The translations under genes and the position numbers were made by a program. A DNA stretch of 64,000 nt, taken from the NCBI GenBank assembly GCA_029891385.1, contig CM057235.1, positions 19,027,120-19,091,119 of the forward strand. Reading direction: 5' to 3'. The notes under the pieces are model-generated. The model searched no databases. It was not told the origin of the DNA and was given only the letters and a program-made list of their open reading frames with translations. Source of the DNA: Erythroxylum novogranatense. Lineage: Eukaryota; Streptophyta; Magnoliopsida; Malpighiales; Erythroxylaceae. This document shows positions 10,319 through 20,479 of this stretch, piece by piece (position 1 is the stretch's first letter; each line of letters begins with the position of its first letter).

Positions 10319-10512
10319 AGTCGACTTGTCGAGTGTATAAGTCGACTTGTCGAAGCGACTTATGTAAAATTTCATCTCCGCTCTTCAATAAGTCGACTTG
10401 TGCTATGTAAGTCGACTTGTCATCCTTGATAAGTCGACTTATGTATGATTAGTTGACTTATGCTGTTCAGATCTTCATGTGTAAGTTGACTTATGCTGTG
10501 CAAGTCGACTTG
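10319..10512. repeat. Cluster of AAGTCGACTT palindromes in LTR
   Basis: Six exact copies of the perfect 10-bp palindrome AAGTCGACTT plus near copies (AAGTTGACTT). The other LTR has a matching cluster at about 14000-14206. Similar clusters lie in this element's internal region (11379-11458) and in the leader of copia element D. Confidence 0.8.
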
Positions 10513-10758
10513 TGTTGCCTTCAACAGTAACATCCAACCAAATCTTCTATAATCCTCATATTTTATGCCATTTTCACTTATAAGGAAACTCTCATCTTGA
10601 TTCTTCAATGATTAAACACTTGCTCATCTTGATTTGCACAATTCTTTTATTGAATATCAATTTAAAATACCTGAAACAATTTCTTAACCAATTCTATACA
10701 TTTTATTATTATCAAAACATAAGTGGGATTTAATTTGTCAACCACCAATGGTCCAACA

Positions 10759-10772
10759 ATCTCCCCCTTTTT
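10759..10772 (-). other. Polypurine tract of gag-only copia element
   Basis: Minus-strand reading TAAAAAGGGGGAGAT, against the 3' LTR. This G-run form is common in plant copia elements. Further GGGGGAGA-like tracts recur at about 10861, 10981 and 11029. Confidence 0.8.
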
Positions 10773-11594
10773 AATAATGACAAAACACTTAGAAATTGTT
10801 TAAGAAATGAAAACAAGAAACATTGATCAAGGTTTTTATACCTTGTCATTTTGGTTAGAAGTCTCCCCCTCAATCATATAAATCATTGAATTTAATAACC
10901 TTGTAAGATCAAATTCATAAAAGTAATTTGAAATCATGAATTTGAAATCATGATAGACTTAAATTAATGACAATTATCACATACTCCCCCTTAATCAAGT
11001 AACTAAAGAATATCCAATTTCTCATTTTTCTCCCCCTTTTTGTCATAATCAAAACAACTAATACAAACCAACAATAGATGAAATATCGCAATCACATTAA
11101 ATAGAGAAACAAGTCATCAAACACAAATAGTCTCAAGTAACAGTCACAAACAATATGAAATGTTGGTCTTGGCTAGATAGAAAACCCATCATGGTGGAGA
11201 AACATCATCATGAATAAATCTCAAAAGTAGAAGAGAATATGTTTCCGGAGATTTGGGGAAAAAGAGAATTTAAGAAGACCCAGATAACTTATATTCGACT
11301 GGCAGTTCATAAGCAAACACAAAGAAAATGCAAAGTAATTACATAACATAACAATCCAACAATGGAACTCGTGTAAACATAAGTCGACTTGTTTTACCTC
11401 CATAAGTCGACTTATCGACCCTCATAAGTCGACTTGTCGATTTTTATAAGTCGACTTAACCTGAAATTTCTTCATTTCCATAGTGTGGTTTACATCATAG
11501 GTCGACTTATTGACCCACACAAGTTGACTTGTTAGCAGACTTGTCACCAATTAGTCGACAACCACAATCAATGTACCATGTGCTTGGTGGATTT
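10773..11594 (-). other. Non-coding internal 3' region of gag-only copia
   Basis: About 0.8 kb between gag and the purine tract, where pol would normally lie. No domain is recognisable. It contains extra G-rich purine tracts (plus-strand CTCCCCCT at about 10862 and 10982, CTCCCCCTTT at about 11029). It also holds a cluster of four AAGTCGACTT palindromes at 11379-11458, followed by decayed copies to about 11560. Confidence 0.6.
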
Positions 11595-12377
11595 TCATTC
11601 CTTGCTTGTACCTACAACTGAAACATTCTTTCTACTCATTGGTACCCAGGCCATTTTGGGTCCATTTTGGTTAGTCATATAAACCACATTAGGAGGAGCT
11701 GTACCTTTTACTACCCATATTTTCTTCACATTAATAAATCTTCTAATACTTTTGCATGCAATTTCTATATGACCATCTTTTAAGCATCTAGCACATTTAG
11801 CAACTTTGCCATCTTTAGTAAATTTAGAAATTAAAGAACAATCTCTATTAAAAGGATCATATCCTAAACCATGTTTAGAAATTGAATATCTTTGTAAAGA
11901 TAACATCTTTTCAAACTTTTCATTCCCACCAGCAAAATTTTCAACCACATAAGAAAATTCTTTTCTAAGTCTATCAAGCTCACAAATAAGATTTTCCTTT
12001 TCAACAAGACATGCAGAATGATCTTCCTTTGGACTATCTAAATCATCAATAGTCTCATGTAAGGCATTATTTTCAGCAACCAATTCTCTTATTTTCTTTC
12101 TCAATTTCTTGTTGATTTCAATAGTTTCTTCAAAATCTATTTGTAAAGCATTAAAAGAATCTCTAAGATCTTGATCAAGGAAAGTTACCTCATCTTCGTC
12201 ATCACTTGTTGAGGAGCTATTAGCCATAAGAGCTAGATTGTTTTCTTCATTGCTTTGGTATGCTTCCTCATCATCACTCCAAGTGGCTACTAGGCTAGCT
12301 TTCTTTTTCCCTTTGTCATATTTGTCACTTTTCTGGAAATTTGATGTGGAAGATGTGCTTTTGGTCCTTCTTTCCAT
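11595..12377 (-). pseudogene. Copia gag, C-terminal part with zinc knuckle
   Basis: This frame is continuous with the gag frame upstream; only an in-frame TAA (12381-12383) and one codon separate them. It opens with a basic serine-rich stretch. Then comes KKKASLVATWSDDEE, matching the acidic linker of plant copia gag proteins, followed by a predicted coiled coil (residues about 80-145, ENNALHETIDDL). A CX2CX4HX4C knuckle, CARCLKDGHIEIAC, lies at about residues 193-207 and would bind RNA. The knuckle usually found before the acidic linker is missing. No protease follows. Confidence 0.8.
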
Positions 12378-12380
12378 GGT

Positions 12381-13226
12381 TTACTTCTTTCTTTCTTCAT
12401 TTCTTCCACCATTTAATTCTTTCCTACGATTTTTGAGAAGTCCTTTGAATTTTCTCAAATTTCTGGCGTACATTGCTATTTCTTCGTCTTCCTCCTCTTC
12501 ATCTATTTCTTCATCACTTTCATCAAGAGAAGAAATATTAGCTTTTAAAGCAATTGACTTTTGTGACTTACCTCTACCTCCTCTCGATTTGAGAATGATC
12601 TTATAGTTGATGAGTGATCGCACCAAGGCGTTGAATTCCAAATGATTGAGATCCTTGGACTCCATAATAGCGGTGACTTGTGAGTCCCATTCTTTCGGTA
12701 GTGAGCGAAGAATCTTCTTCACCTTCTCGCTATCCTTCATGTGCTTTCCAAGGTTGCCTAATTCATTTTTGATTTCTGCAAAACGATCAAGCATAATGGA
12801 AATAGACTCACCTTCCTTCATGACAAACATTTCATAGTCATGGAGAAGCATGTTGATTTTTGTCTCTCGAACTTGATTGGTTCCTTCATAGGTGACGCGA
12901 AGTCTTTCCCACGTTTCTTTAGCGCTGGTACAAGAATTAACTCGGTTTCTTTCCTTAACCGTTAGAGCACAATATATCAACTTCATAGCTCTTGCGTTGA
13001 TGTAGGCTTGCTTCCAATCATTGTCGTCGTATTCCAACTCTGTTTTTAACTCACCATTTTCTTTCAACGGAGCTTGTGGACCAAAAATGATAATCTTCCA
13101 GTATTCCACTCCCTCGCTTATAATGTGATACTTCATAGGATTTTTCCAAGAAGAATAATTAGTACCATTAAATAAAGGAGGGCGATAATTTGTGTTACCT
13201 TCTTCCGCTAGTTTGTTGTGTGCCAT
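12381..13226 (-). pseudogene. Copia gag, N-terminal and central domains
   Basis: I start it at the ATG at 13226, just inside the primer site, rather than at upstream codons inside the LTR. Motifs in order: LFNGTNYSSWKNPMKYHI (gag N-terminal, DUF4219-like), AKETWERLRVTYEGT and IKNELGNLGKHMKDSE with VKKILRSLPKEWD (copia gag UBN2 domain). An acidic run (DEEIDEEEEDEE) and a basic tail follow. Gag would form the particle shell. The frame ends at a TAA that splits it from 11595-12377. An intact gag would need read-through, so this copy is probably inactive. Confidence 0.88.
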
Positions 13227-13240
13227 CCCTGGATACTTCT

Positions 13241-13252
13241 GCTTTGATACCA
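13241..13252 (-). other. Primer binding site of gag-only copia element
   Basis: Minus-strand TGGTATCAAAGC, two bases inside the 5' LTR. It complements initiator-Met tRNA except for one base (A for G), the same variant as element C. Confidence 0.8.
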
Positions 13253-13254
13253 AT

Positions 13255-14444
13255 TGTAAGCGATCTAGAAGGGGGGGGTTGAATAGATCTTTAAGCTTTT
13301 TGTAATTTTCTACAATAAAATCAGAAGTTAATTCACACAAAAACAATTTAAACAAATTTAAATGAACAGATTAGGGAAGAAGATCAAACACTATTTTTAT
13401 AGAGATTCGGTGCTAAGACCTACGTCCTCTACCTAAGCTCCCACTTAGGATTTTGCAAACCACTTTATTACACACTTTGTAGTTCAGTGTGAACTCTTAC
13501 AATACCGCTTGATTTCCGGCTCAAGCTACCTTTACACTTGATTTGTCTTCCGGCACAAATCCTACCAACACCACTTGATTTCTGGCTCAAGCTACCTTTA
13601 CAAATGATTTGTCTTCCGGCACAAATCCTACCAACACCACTTGATTTTCGGCTCAAGCTACCTTTACAAATGATTTGTCTTCCGGCACAAATCCTACCTC
13701 ACAAGTGACCTTTTCACTAGTCACTCAAATTGTAAGAGAAATAAGATAAAGATTGAAGAACAAAGCTCAATACAATGATGTAACAAGATATGAGCAATAG
13801 TGAGCAAACTATGAAGCAATAGTGGAGTATTTTTCTTGTAGAACTTCTCTCATCTTTTTCTCTGATCATCCACTCTTATATTTGAAGAAAAATAGCTGTT
13901 GGGAACCCATATAGCCGTTGTCTAATTGTTATGACCGTTCCTTAACATCCTCCTTTCCATTTGTGGCTAATTGGACCGTTGGAATTAATTTGTTGTACCC
14001 ATAAGTCGACTTGTCGAGTGTATAAGTCGACTTGTGTGAACGACTTACGTAAAATTTCATCTCTGCTCTTCAATAAGTCGACTTGTGCTATGTAAGTCGA
14101 CTTGTCGTCCTCGATAAGTCGACTTATGTATGATTAGTCGACTTATGCTGTTCAGATCTTCATGTGTAAGTTGACTTATGCTGTGCAAGTCGACTTGTGT
14201 TGCCTTCAATGGTAACATCCAACCAAATCTTCTATAATCCTCATGTTTTATGCCATTTTCACTTATAAGGAAACTCCCATCTTGATTCTTCAATGATTAA
14301 ACACTTGCACATCTTGATTTGCACAATTCTTTTATTGAATATCAATGCCAAAATACCTGAAACAATTTCTTAACCAATTCTATACATTTTATTATTATCA
14401 AAACATAAGTGTGATTTAATTTGTCAACCACCATTGGTCCAACA
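13255..14444 (-). repeat. 5' LTR of gag-only copia element
   Basis: TG/CA ends, 1190 bp, collinear with 9571-10758. Carries the 66-bp hairpin units at 13508-13698, the AAGTCGACTT cluster at about 14000-14206 and a TATA-like site at 13874-13881. Confidence 0.95.
13874..13881 (-). promoter_or_regulatory. Putative TATA box in copia 5' LTR
   Basis: ATATAAGA on the minus strand, followed downstream by the hairpin repeats and the LTR end. Position fits U3 to R. Inferred only. Confidence 0.35.
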
Positions 14445-14449
14445 CTATC
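14445..14449 (+). repeat. TSD CTATC, right copy
   Basis: Identical to 9566-9570, directly outside the right LTR of the gag-only copia element. Confidence 0.9.
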
Positions 14450-15894
14450 TATATGTTCTCCCTTAACAAATATAGTATTGATGTTGGCTACACTCCCATA
14501 AGTGTACCTAATATTATGCCTTATCATTGAAATTCTTTTAAGCTTCTAACATGTTTTCTAGATTTTCCCTCCCTTTATTGAATTTAATGTATCATTAAGA
14601 ACATTGATCATCTTTACTAATGTCTCATTTTTATGTTGTAATGCGTCTAATGTATGATTATCATCAATAACCACAATTTTAGACGTTTTAATGCTATGCA
14701 ATCTATTTTTCATCTTTTGATTGTCATTTATGCATGCATCTAAGTGTTTTTGAAATATTAAGTTTGGAAAATATTTTTTTCTTTTTTTCTCTTGATTTCT
14801 AATATGTTGATTATTTTATCATATGAAAAATCACATTATCACACTAATTAGAGTTGAATATTAACTCATTATTGTCCTTAGTCAAAAAGCATTTGTAAGC
14901 TATTTCTCCTTCCAAATGCACATTTTTAGATTTGCTTATGTCATCCCACCTTGTTTTTATCCTTCTTCTCCTTCTTATTGTTTTCTCTCATACTTGTCAT
15001 TATTTTTTATAAAGGATATTGTGATCATATGACTGACTACATTCGAAATAAATAATATTAGAGGATTTACATTTTGAATCACCTTTTCCTTCCTTGAAGT
15101 CTTTTATTTTAGAGAATTTCTTTCACTTTAAAAATTCTTGAATTTTCTAGTGATAAATGTGAGGCCTTCATCATCACTTTCACTTTTAGATTTCTTATCT
15201 TCATTTGATTCCTACCTTGAGACTTTGAATGCTAATTCCTTTTTTTTTTGGAAGCATTGTTTCTTCTTATGTCTCTTAAATTTTCAGTTCATATAAGAGG
15301 AAAGGTCCAATGAGTTCCTCCAGTAGTAGTATTATTAGATCCTTGGCTTTTTGTATAATTGTTACTCTAGTTTTCCTTGTCATCAGAAACTACTAAGTAA
15401 CTTTCTTACTGTTTTAACCTTAATATAGGTCTTTATAAGACCTTCGAGAGCATTAATAATATCAACAAATCTTGTGTACATACTAAAAATGCTTTCATTA
15501 GTACCTCATTTGAAATAATTCTTATTGATGGGTTAACATGCTCACTTTGCTCTCCTTAACTGGATTTGTTCTATCATGCATAATTTATAATGTATGAAAA
15601 TTTTCAAAATTTGTTTCATACATTGAGACTCTATTGAATTCATTTATTCCAAATACATAAAATAAGAATATCTTATATTGAGGTTCCCATTCTTCCTTTA
15701 GTTTAGTTACTTGTTTGTTATTTACAATTTTCATAGGTATAAAAGGGCTATTTGAAACTATATTCTATAGGTCTACACTTTTAAACAAGTCTCACACTAG
15801 TTTTCCAATATAAGTAATCATTACTAATAAAGAAGGGTGCTCTAATATTATTTTGTTCTTCTTGGTTAGATGATGATGGGTCTAAATATGCCAT
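14450..15894 (-). pseudogene. Old copia gag relic
   Basis: Read on the minus strand from an ATG at 15894, the frame opens with MAYLDPSSSNQEEQ, then RAPFF and YLYWKTSVR, the start of plant copia gag. Further down, with many stops and frameshifts, come traces of the UBN2 region (INALEGLIKTY, then KAKDLIILLLEELIG) and a broken knuckle. It is the sequence into which the 9571-14444 element inserted. It is much older than that element. Confidence 0.65.
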
Positions 15895-16701
15895 TATAAT
15901 ATTTACTCTAAAATTTGTTAGAAACATTAACCGAAGAGACCGATCCTTACAACATTTTAGGCCCTTAATAGCACCTCAGAGGGGTGGTATAGGAAGTTGA
16001 TAAATTTCAAAAGAAATATTTACGAAATTAGTTTGTTTATAAGCACAATTTATAAAAGATGAATATATGATATAAAATAATAAATTTCAATAATACACTC
16101 AAGAAATAAGGTAAAAGTGTAAAAAAAAGTAAATGTAAACTGATTTATAGTGGTTTAATAAGTAACCCTTGCCTACGTCCACTCATAAGAGTCTTTTTGG
16201 AATTCTACTATAACTCTTCTTTTAAAGTGAATGATAACCTTTGTATAATCATTTCTTGAAAAATAGGAACCCTTATACAATCTTCCTTAAAGGTGAAGAG
16301 TAACCTTAATGCTACTTGAAAGACCCTTAAGTACAATATACAAAATTCCAATAGATTTTTGCAACTCAAGATATCTCACTTTACCCTTTTAATAATACCA
16401 AAGAGGCTCACTTACTTAAACATGAGATAATGAATGTTCAAATACTTAATAATCACTCAAAAATATGTTTACAAACTACCCAACTATCTTTTGATGCAAG
16501 AATAAATGAGAAAACATATATTTATAACATTTTAAGACCCCTACTAGCTATTAGAGACAAAACTAGTCATGATAAAGACAAGTTCTCACTCATTGGTTGA
16601 CCACTAGGTCATAATGGTCAACCAATACGCATTCATTGCACAAAATATATTGGTTGTTTCACGTTAAAATTGGTTGACTACTAAGGAATGTTGGTACAAC
16701 A
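15895..16701 (-). repeat. Probable 5' LTR of old copia relic, with decayed primer site
   Basis: Directly upstream of the gag relic. A primer-site-like stretch (about 15903-15914) is followed by TGTTAG at 15916, and the block ends GGTACAACA at 16701. It shares layout with the younger copia LTR: a GAGGGG motif near the start and a segment reading CCTTGCCTACGTCCACTC like the younger ACCTACATCCTCTACC. Boundaries are approximate and no partner LTR was found. Confidence 0.45.
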
Positions 16702-17349
16702 AATTATCTTATTTTAACTATTAAATATTTGATTTTTATTTCATATTATATTTTCAAGTTTCAACATATCATTAAATTTATATTTCTTCTTTATCACTAC
16801 TATTATGAAGAGTTTTAACAAGTATTAACCTATTGTTTTTGCTATGGAGACTTTGTGTTGAGCATCATCAATTGTTATGATTGGTGTGAGTCAATATTCT
16901 TTTTGCATGTTTTGGAAAGCAATAATTGGCTTTGGACTAGGAAATTAAGATACCAACCTTGCAATCTTTTTTTGGACATACTTATATATATGGTGTGGGT
17001 TACTGAATTTAGGTTGTTCAATCTTTTGTTAAGGCTTGCAACAATTGTATGGTGTGCTTCCAGTATGATGTTTAACTTTTATCATGATGACAAACTTTAA
17101 CTTCACTCATTTTTATTCTTATTTATATATTATAAGTTGACAATAACAAGGAAAGGTCCTTGAGAGGTTATAATCCCTCACTTGAAATTTGACTTTTCAA
17201 TTCTCCTTAGTTGCTCATCATCTTTTCCTTCTTTTTGGTTAGATAAATTAAATTATATAAATAAGGTTGTCTTGATAATGAAAATTGTTAATAGTTTAAG
17301 TTTAAAAATTCATAATTAAATAGGTTATGTGGTCTAATAGTTTCGATAC
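16702..17349. other. AT-rich sequence left of outer gypsy element A
   Basis: About 650 bases with one 81-codon open frame (16855-17100, plus) that contains tryptophan and cysteine and no motif I recognise. Nothing else is supported. Its last five bases, GATAC, form the left TSD of element A. Confidence 0.4.
17345..17349 (+). repeat. TSD GATAC, left copy (element A)
   Basis: Precedes the TG of element A's left LTR. The right copy at 60387-60391 is GACAC, one substitution apart. Confidence 0.75.
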
Positions 17350-20215
17350 TGTTGGACCTCGTCTCCGAGGCCCAACATTCGAAAACACATAAGCATAGCA
17401 GACTCAAAACCGACCACACGCTGACCACAAATTTGGGAAAACCTCCAAAAAGAAATTCGGATCGACTTCTTAAGAACATTTGTTCCTCATGATCTAACGA
17501 TTCTAACGCCACTGAAAACGCTCAATTTGGATTAGAAATGAAGAAGTTATGACCAAAATGCTTTTTAAAGAAAATAGTCAAAATTGAACACTTTACTGAC
17601 TTCGTCTCAGAATTTGAAAACCTTAGAGGCTAGATTGCCGATCAGTTCCTTCATAAAACTTGTAGGTTTAGGTCTCTAGTTTAATTTAAAACAAGAATCG
17701 CCTCAATCGGAGCTCTATAGCTCAAGATATTTCAAAATAAGTGAAGTATATTCAGACTTTATTGACCGATCATCACACTTTGTTTCAAACCACTTTTTAC
17801 AATTTAAAAGCAATACTGATCAATCAAGCATAAAAAGATAGAAAAGTTTCTTAGGAGTCCAACGCTTCGAAAATCAGCTTAATCGGAGGTCAGACTAAAA
17901 AGTTATGGCCAAAAGAAGGAAGAGGGGTCGGTCGGCCAAAACCGACCTTAACGCGATCTCGCCTAGTATGAAGGCAAGCGCCATGGTCGAAGCGACCTGT
18001 CCAAATGATCCGACCTATCAGACTTCGAACCCTCATAACTTTTGACTCCGAGCTTCAAATCAGACGCGGTTTATTTCGTTGGAAAGCTAAAAGACAACTC
18101 TACAATTTTTAAGAAGGACTCAAAGGCATGCTCGGACAGTAAAAAAATCAAAAGTTTACTCCAAGACCGATCGACTAGCTCCTCCTAAACAGTACTAGAA
18201 CTTGCAAATACCATAACTTTTGATCCAGAACTCCAAATTTAACAAACTTGGTGGCTATAGAAAGGTAAGAGAACGATCTACAACTTTCATGAAGACCAAA
18301 AGGACAAAATCCAACTCTATACAGGTTGCATATTGATTCAAAGTCCTGCTAATATACATCTATCATTTTGACAGCACCTGCACTTAATTCTAACAACTCA
18401 ACAATTAAAAGACACATACACATACCCTTTTTCAAGGTCATACACAGATCAAAAAAAAAAGTCACATGAAGAAGAGAGTACTAGAGCTCTCATTCTCTTT
18501 ATCAATCATTCAAGAGTTCAATCATAGCTTTAATTACATATCAGCATATTCATCATATCCATCAAGAATCGAGTACTAAAATACAATATATGAGATGCTC
18601 AATGCTTAATATGCCTATAAAGCTATCCAAAAGCTAGTTACTAACTTAATACAAAAGTGTCTAAAATTCTTGGAGTTATGCCCGATGTCTTGCAAGGTTC
18701 TGCGATCAACTAGAATTTGCACCTGAGGAGGGAGAATGGGGTGAGCAAAACACGACTCAGTGGCTAACACGTTTATAGCCATTGAGTAATGAGCCATACA
18801 ACACATAGAGAATCCGAAACATTTGCAATCTATCATATAAAACACAAATAACTCAACTTCATCACATAAATCATAAATTAACCAAAATCATCACATAAGG
18901 CATAATATGGAATCTTCTATCAATTAAAGCACATATTATGCATCATAACACCAAAATGATGAAATGCACACAATTGGCTCGAGAGTTCCATAAACACGAC
19001 ATAAACCGAAGTTTACCGTAAACACGACGAGTCCATTTTTGGATCTCGTAGGCCTCAAGCGGGCAGCCGGGAGAAGGCTAGGGGGTCAACGTGCACGTGA
19101 CTTAACGAAATAGGTTCTCTTTCGCTCAATCACAACCAATTTATGCTCACATATTCAAACACAAGAATAATATTTTATGCTTCTTTCATTGTATCGAATC
19201 GTCATAGTTTCATTCTTTTCTTTCAAATCAAAGGAATGCACTTTCAATATACACACAATTTAACAAAGATAGCACACATAGGGCATTTTCCCATTACACA
19301 ACAACTATAAAAATGTTACCCACCTATCGTCGGGATCCGAACTCAAGATTGCCCTTCCTTCTTGTCTTGAGTAGGGTTTTCTTGATTTCCTTCAATTAAA
19401 CCACACTCCATTTAATAAATATATTCTAAAAGAAAGGCATAGCATTTATAAATCAAGCCATGATAAAATAAACTTTAAACCTAACCTACCCATAAGTCAT
19501 CTATGCTAGAATAACCAAAACCCTAACTTAGAAATCCCAAAAATCCCTTTGATTTCACCTTCTCTTCTTTCTTTCTTCAAACCCTACACAAACCCTAACT
19601 TCCATTTCATCCCATTCTTGAACCTAACACAAACAAAGATAGAACTTACCTCTCACAAGTAGATTTCTCTTCTTTTTCCTCTTCTTTCTTCCTCCCTTCG
19701 AGCTTCCTACAGCTCTCCCTTTTTCTCCTAGCCGAAAACTCCCTTTTTCCTTAGCTCACGTTTTTTCTCTTCTTTCCTTTCCTTTTGGTTTACGACAATC
19801 TCTTCTTCTCCTTCTTTAATTCACTTATTCTCATTTATTTCTCAACTTAAAAGCCTACCTCAAAACTATGTAGTTTTGATACTCCTTTAAAGCTCACTTG
19901 CATTTCCTTTTGGGCTCTCCTCCTCCTACTTATTCTATTCTTTCCCAAAGCCCATTCCATCCAACAAGCCCTTATTTTTGTCTTATGTGGCTCTACACAT
20001 CCAAGCCTACTTCCAATAAATCCATTTAATTCTAACCCTTCACTTTAACTTCAAATTTTTCCAATTCCCAATCATACCAACTAATTCAATACTCAACAAA
20101 TACATATATATATATATACACACATAATTAAAAAAATTAAAGAAAAAATAAAGAATAAGTCAAGTAAATCAATAAATCAATAAAAAAAATTAAAAAAAAA
20201 TTTCGGGGCCCAACA
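17350..20215 (-). repeat. 3' LTR of element A (2866 bp)
   Basis: Starts TGTTGGACC and ends GGGCCCAACA (plus-strand reading). Collinear with 57519-60386 along its whole length, with scattered substitutions. It is also homologous, in reverse complement, to element B's LTRs. It contains a GC-rich variable patch near 17940-18000 and a candidate intron (minus strand, 19649 to 18723). Confidence 0.95.
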
Positions 20216-20479
20216 ATTCTCCCCTCCTAAAAGAATTTCGTCCTCGAAATCCTTACCTGAGTCCATGAAGAGGTATGGGCACTTCTCCTTCATGGCTTCT
20301 AAAGGCTCCCAAGTTGCCTCTTCGGTCGAATGGTTTCTCCACAAGACCTTAACCAGCTTTAAAATCTTATTCCTTAACACCTTTTCCTTTGAATCCAAGA
20401 TCTCCACTGGTTGCTCCTCATAAGTCAAATCCTCTCTCAACTGAACCTCTGAAGGTTGAACTATATGTGAAGGATCCGA
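20177..20479 (-). pseudogene. Element A pol C-terminus: chromodomain
   Basis: In frame with the integrase piece upstream, from which it is separated by one TGA (20480-20482). Contains the chromodomain signature LVKVLWRNHSTEEATWEP and ends LFMDSGKDFEDEILLGGEN, typical of Tekay/Del chromoviruses. Chromodomains steer integration toward marked heterochromatin (known for the clade). The stop stands where the homologous frame of element C has arginine before SDP, consistent with CGA to TGA decay. Confidence 0.85.
20216..20229 (-). other. Polypurine tract of element A
   Basis: Minus-strand AGGAGGGGAGAAT against the 3' LTR. The pol frame runs through it (it encodes LGGEN) and stops inside the LTR at 20177. 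Confidence 0.9.

Larger units (their letters stand above)
9571..10758 (-). repeat. 3' LTR of gag-only copia element
   Basis: Begins TGTAAGCGATC and ends GGTCCAACA in plus-strand reading. Contains three 66-bp tandem units (9823-10016) and six exact AAGTCGACTT palindromes (about 10319-10512). Matches 13255-14444 with few differences. Confidence 0.95.
9571..14444 (-). mobile_element. Non-autonomous Ty1/copia element, gag only (4874 bp)
   Basis: Two LTRs of 1188 and 1190 bp, TG/CA ends, perfect 5-base TSD CTATC, a primer site next to the right LTR and a G-rich purine tract next to the left LTR define a complete minus-strand element. The only coding content is a copia gag split by a stop. There is no protease, integrase or reverse transcriptase: about 0.8 kb of non-coding sequence follows gag. 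The repeated GGGGGAGA tracts and gag type resemble the SIRE/Maximus lineage (inference). The LTRs are very similar to each other, suggesting a fairly recent insertion using proteins supplied in trans. Confidence 0.9.

Noticed and set aside
10319..10512. CRISPR array, considered for the regular AAGTCGACTT repeats
   Set aside because: Repeat is only 10 bp, spacing irregular, copies sit in both LTRs of a plant retrotransposon, and there are no cas genes.
12238..12606. 122-codon plus-strand frame rich in serine and leucine
   Set aside because: Shadow of the acidic, repetitive gag coding on the minus strand.
16855..17100. 81-codon plus-strand frame left of element A
   Set aside because: No recognisable domain or promoter, in AT-rich degenerate DNA. 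Mentioned only as part of the flank.
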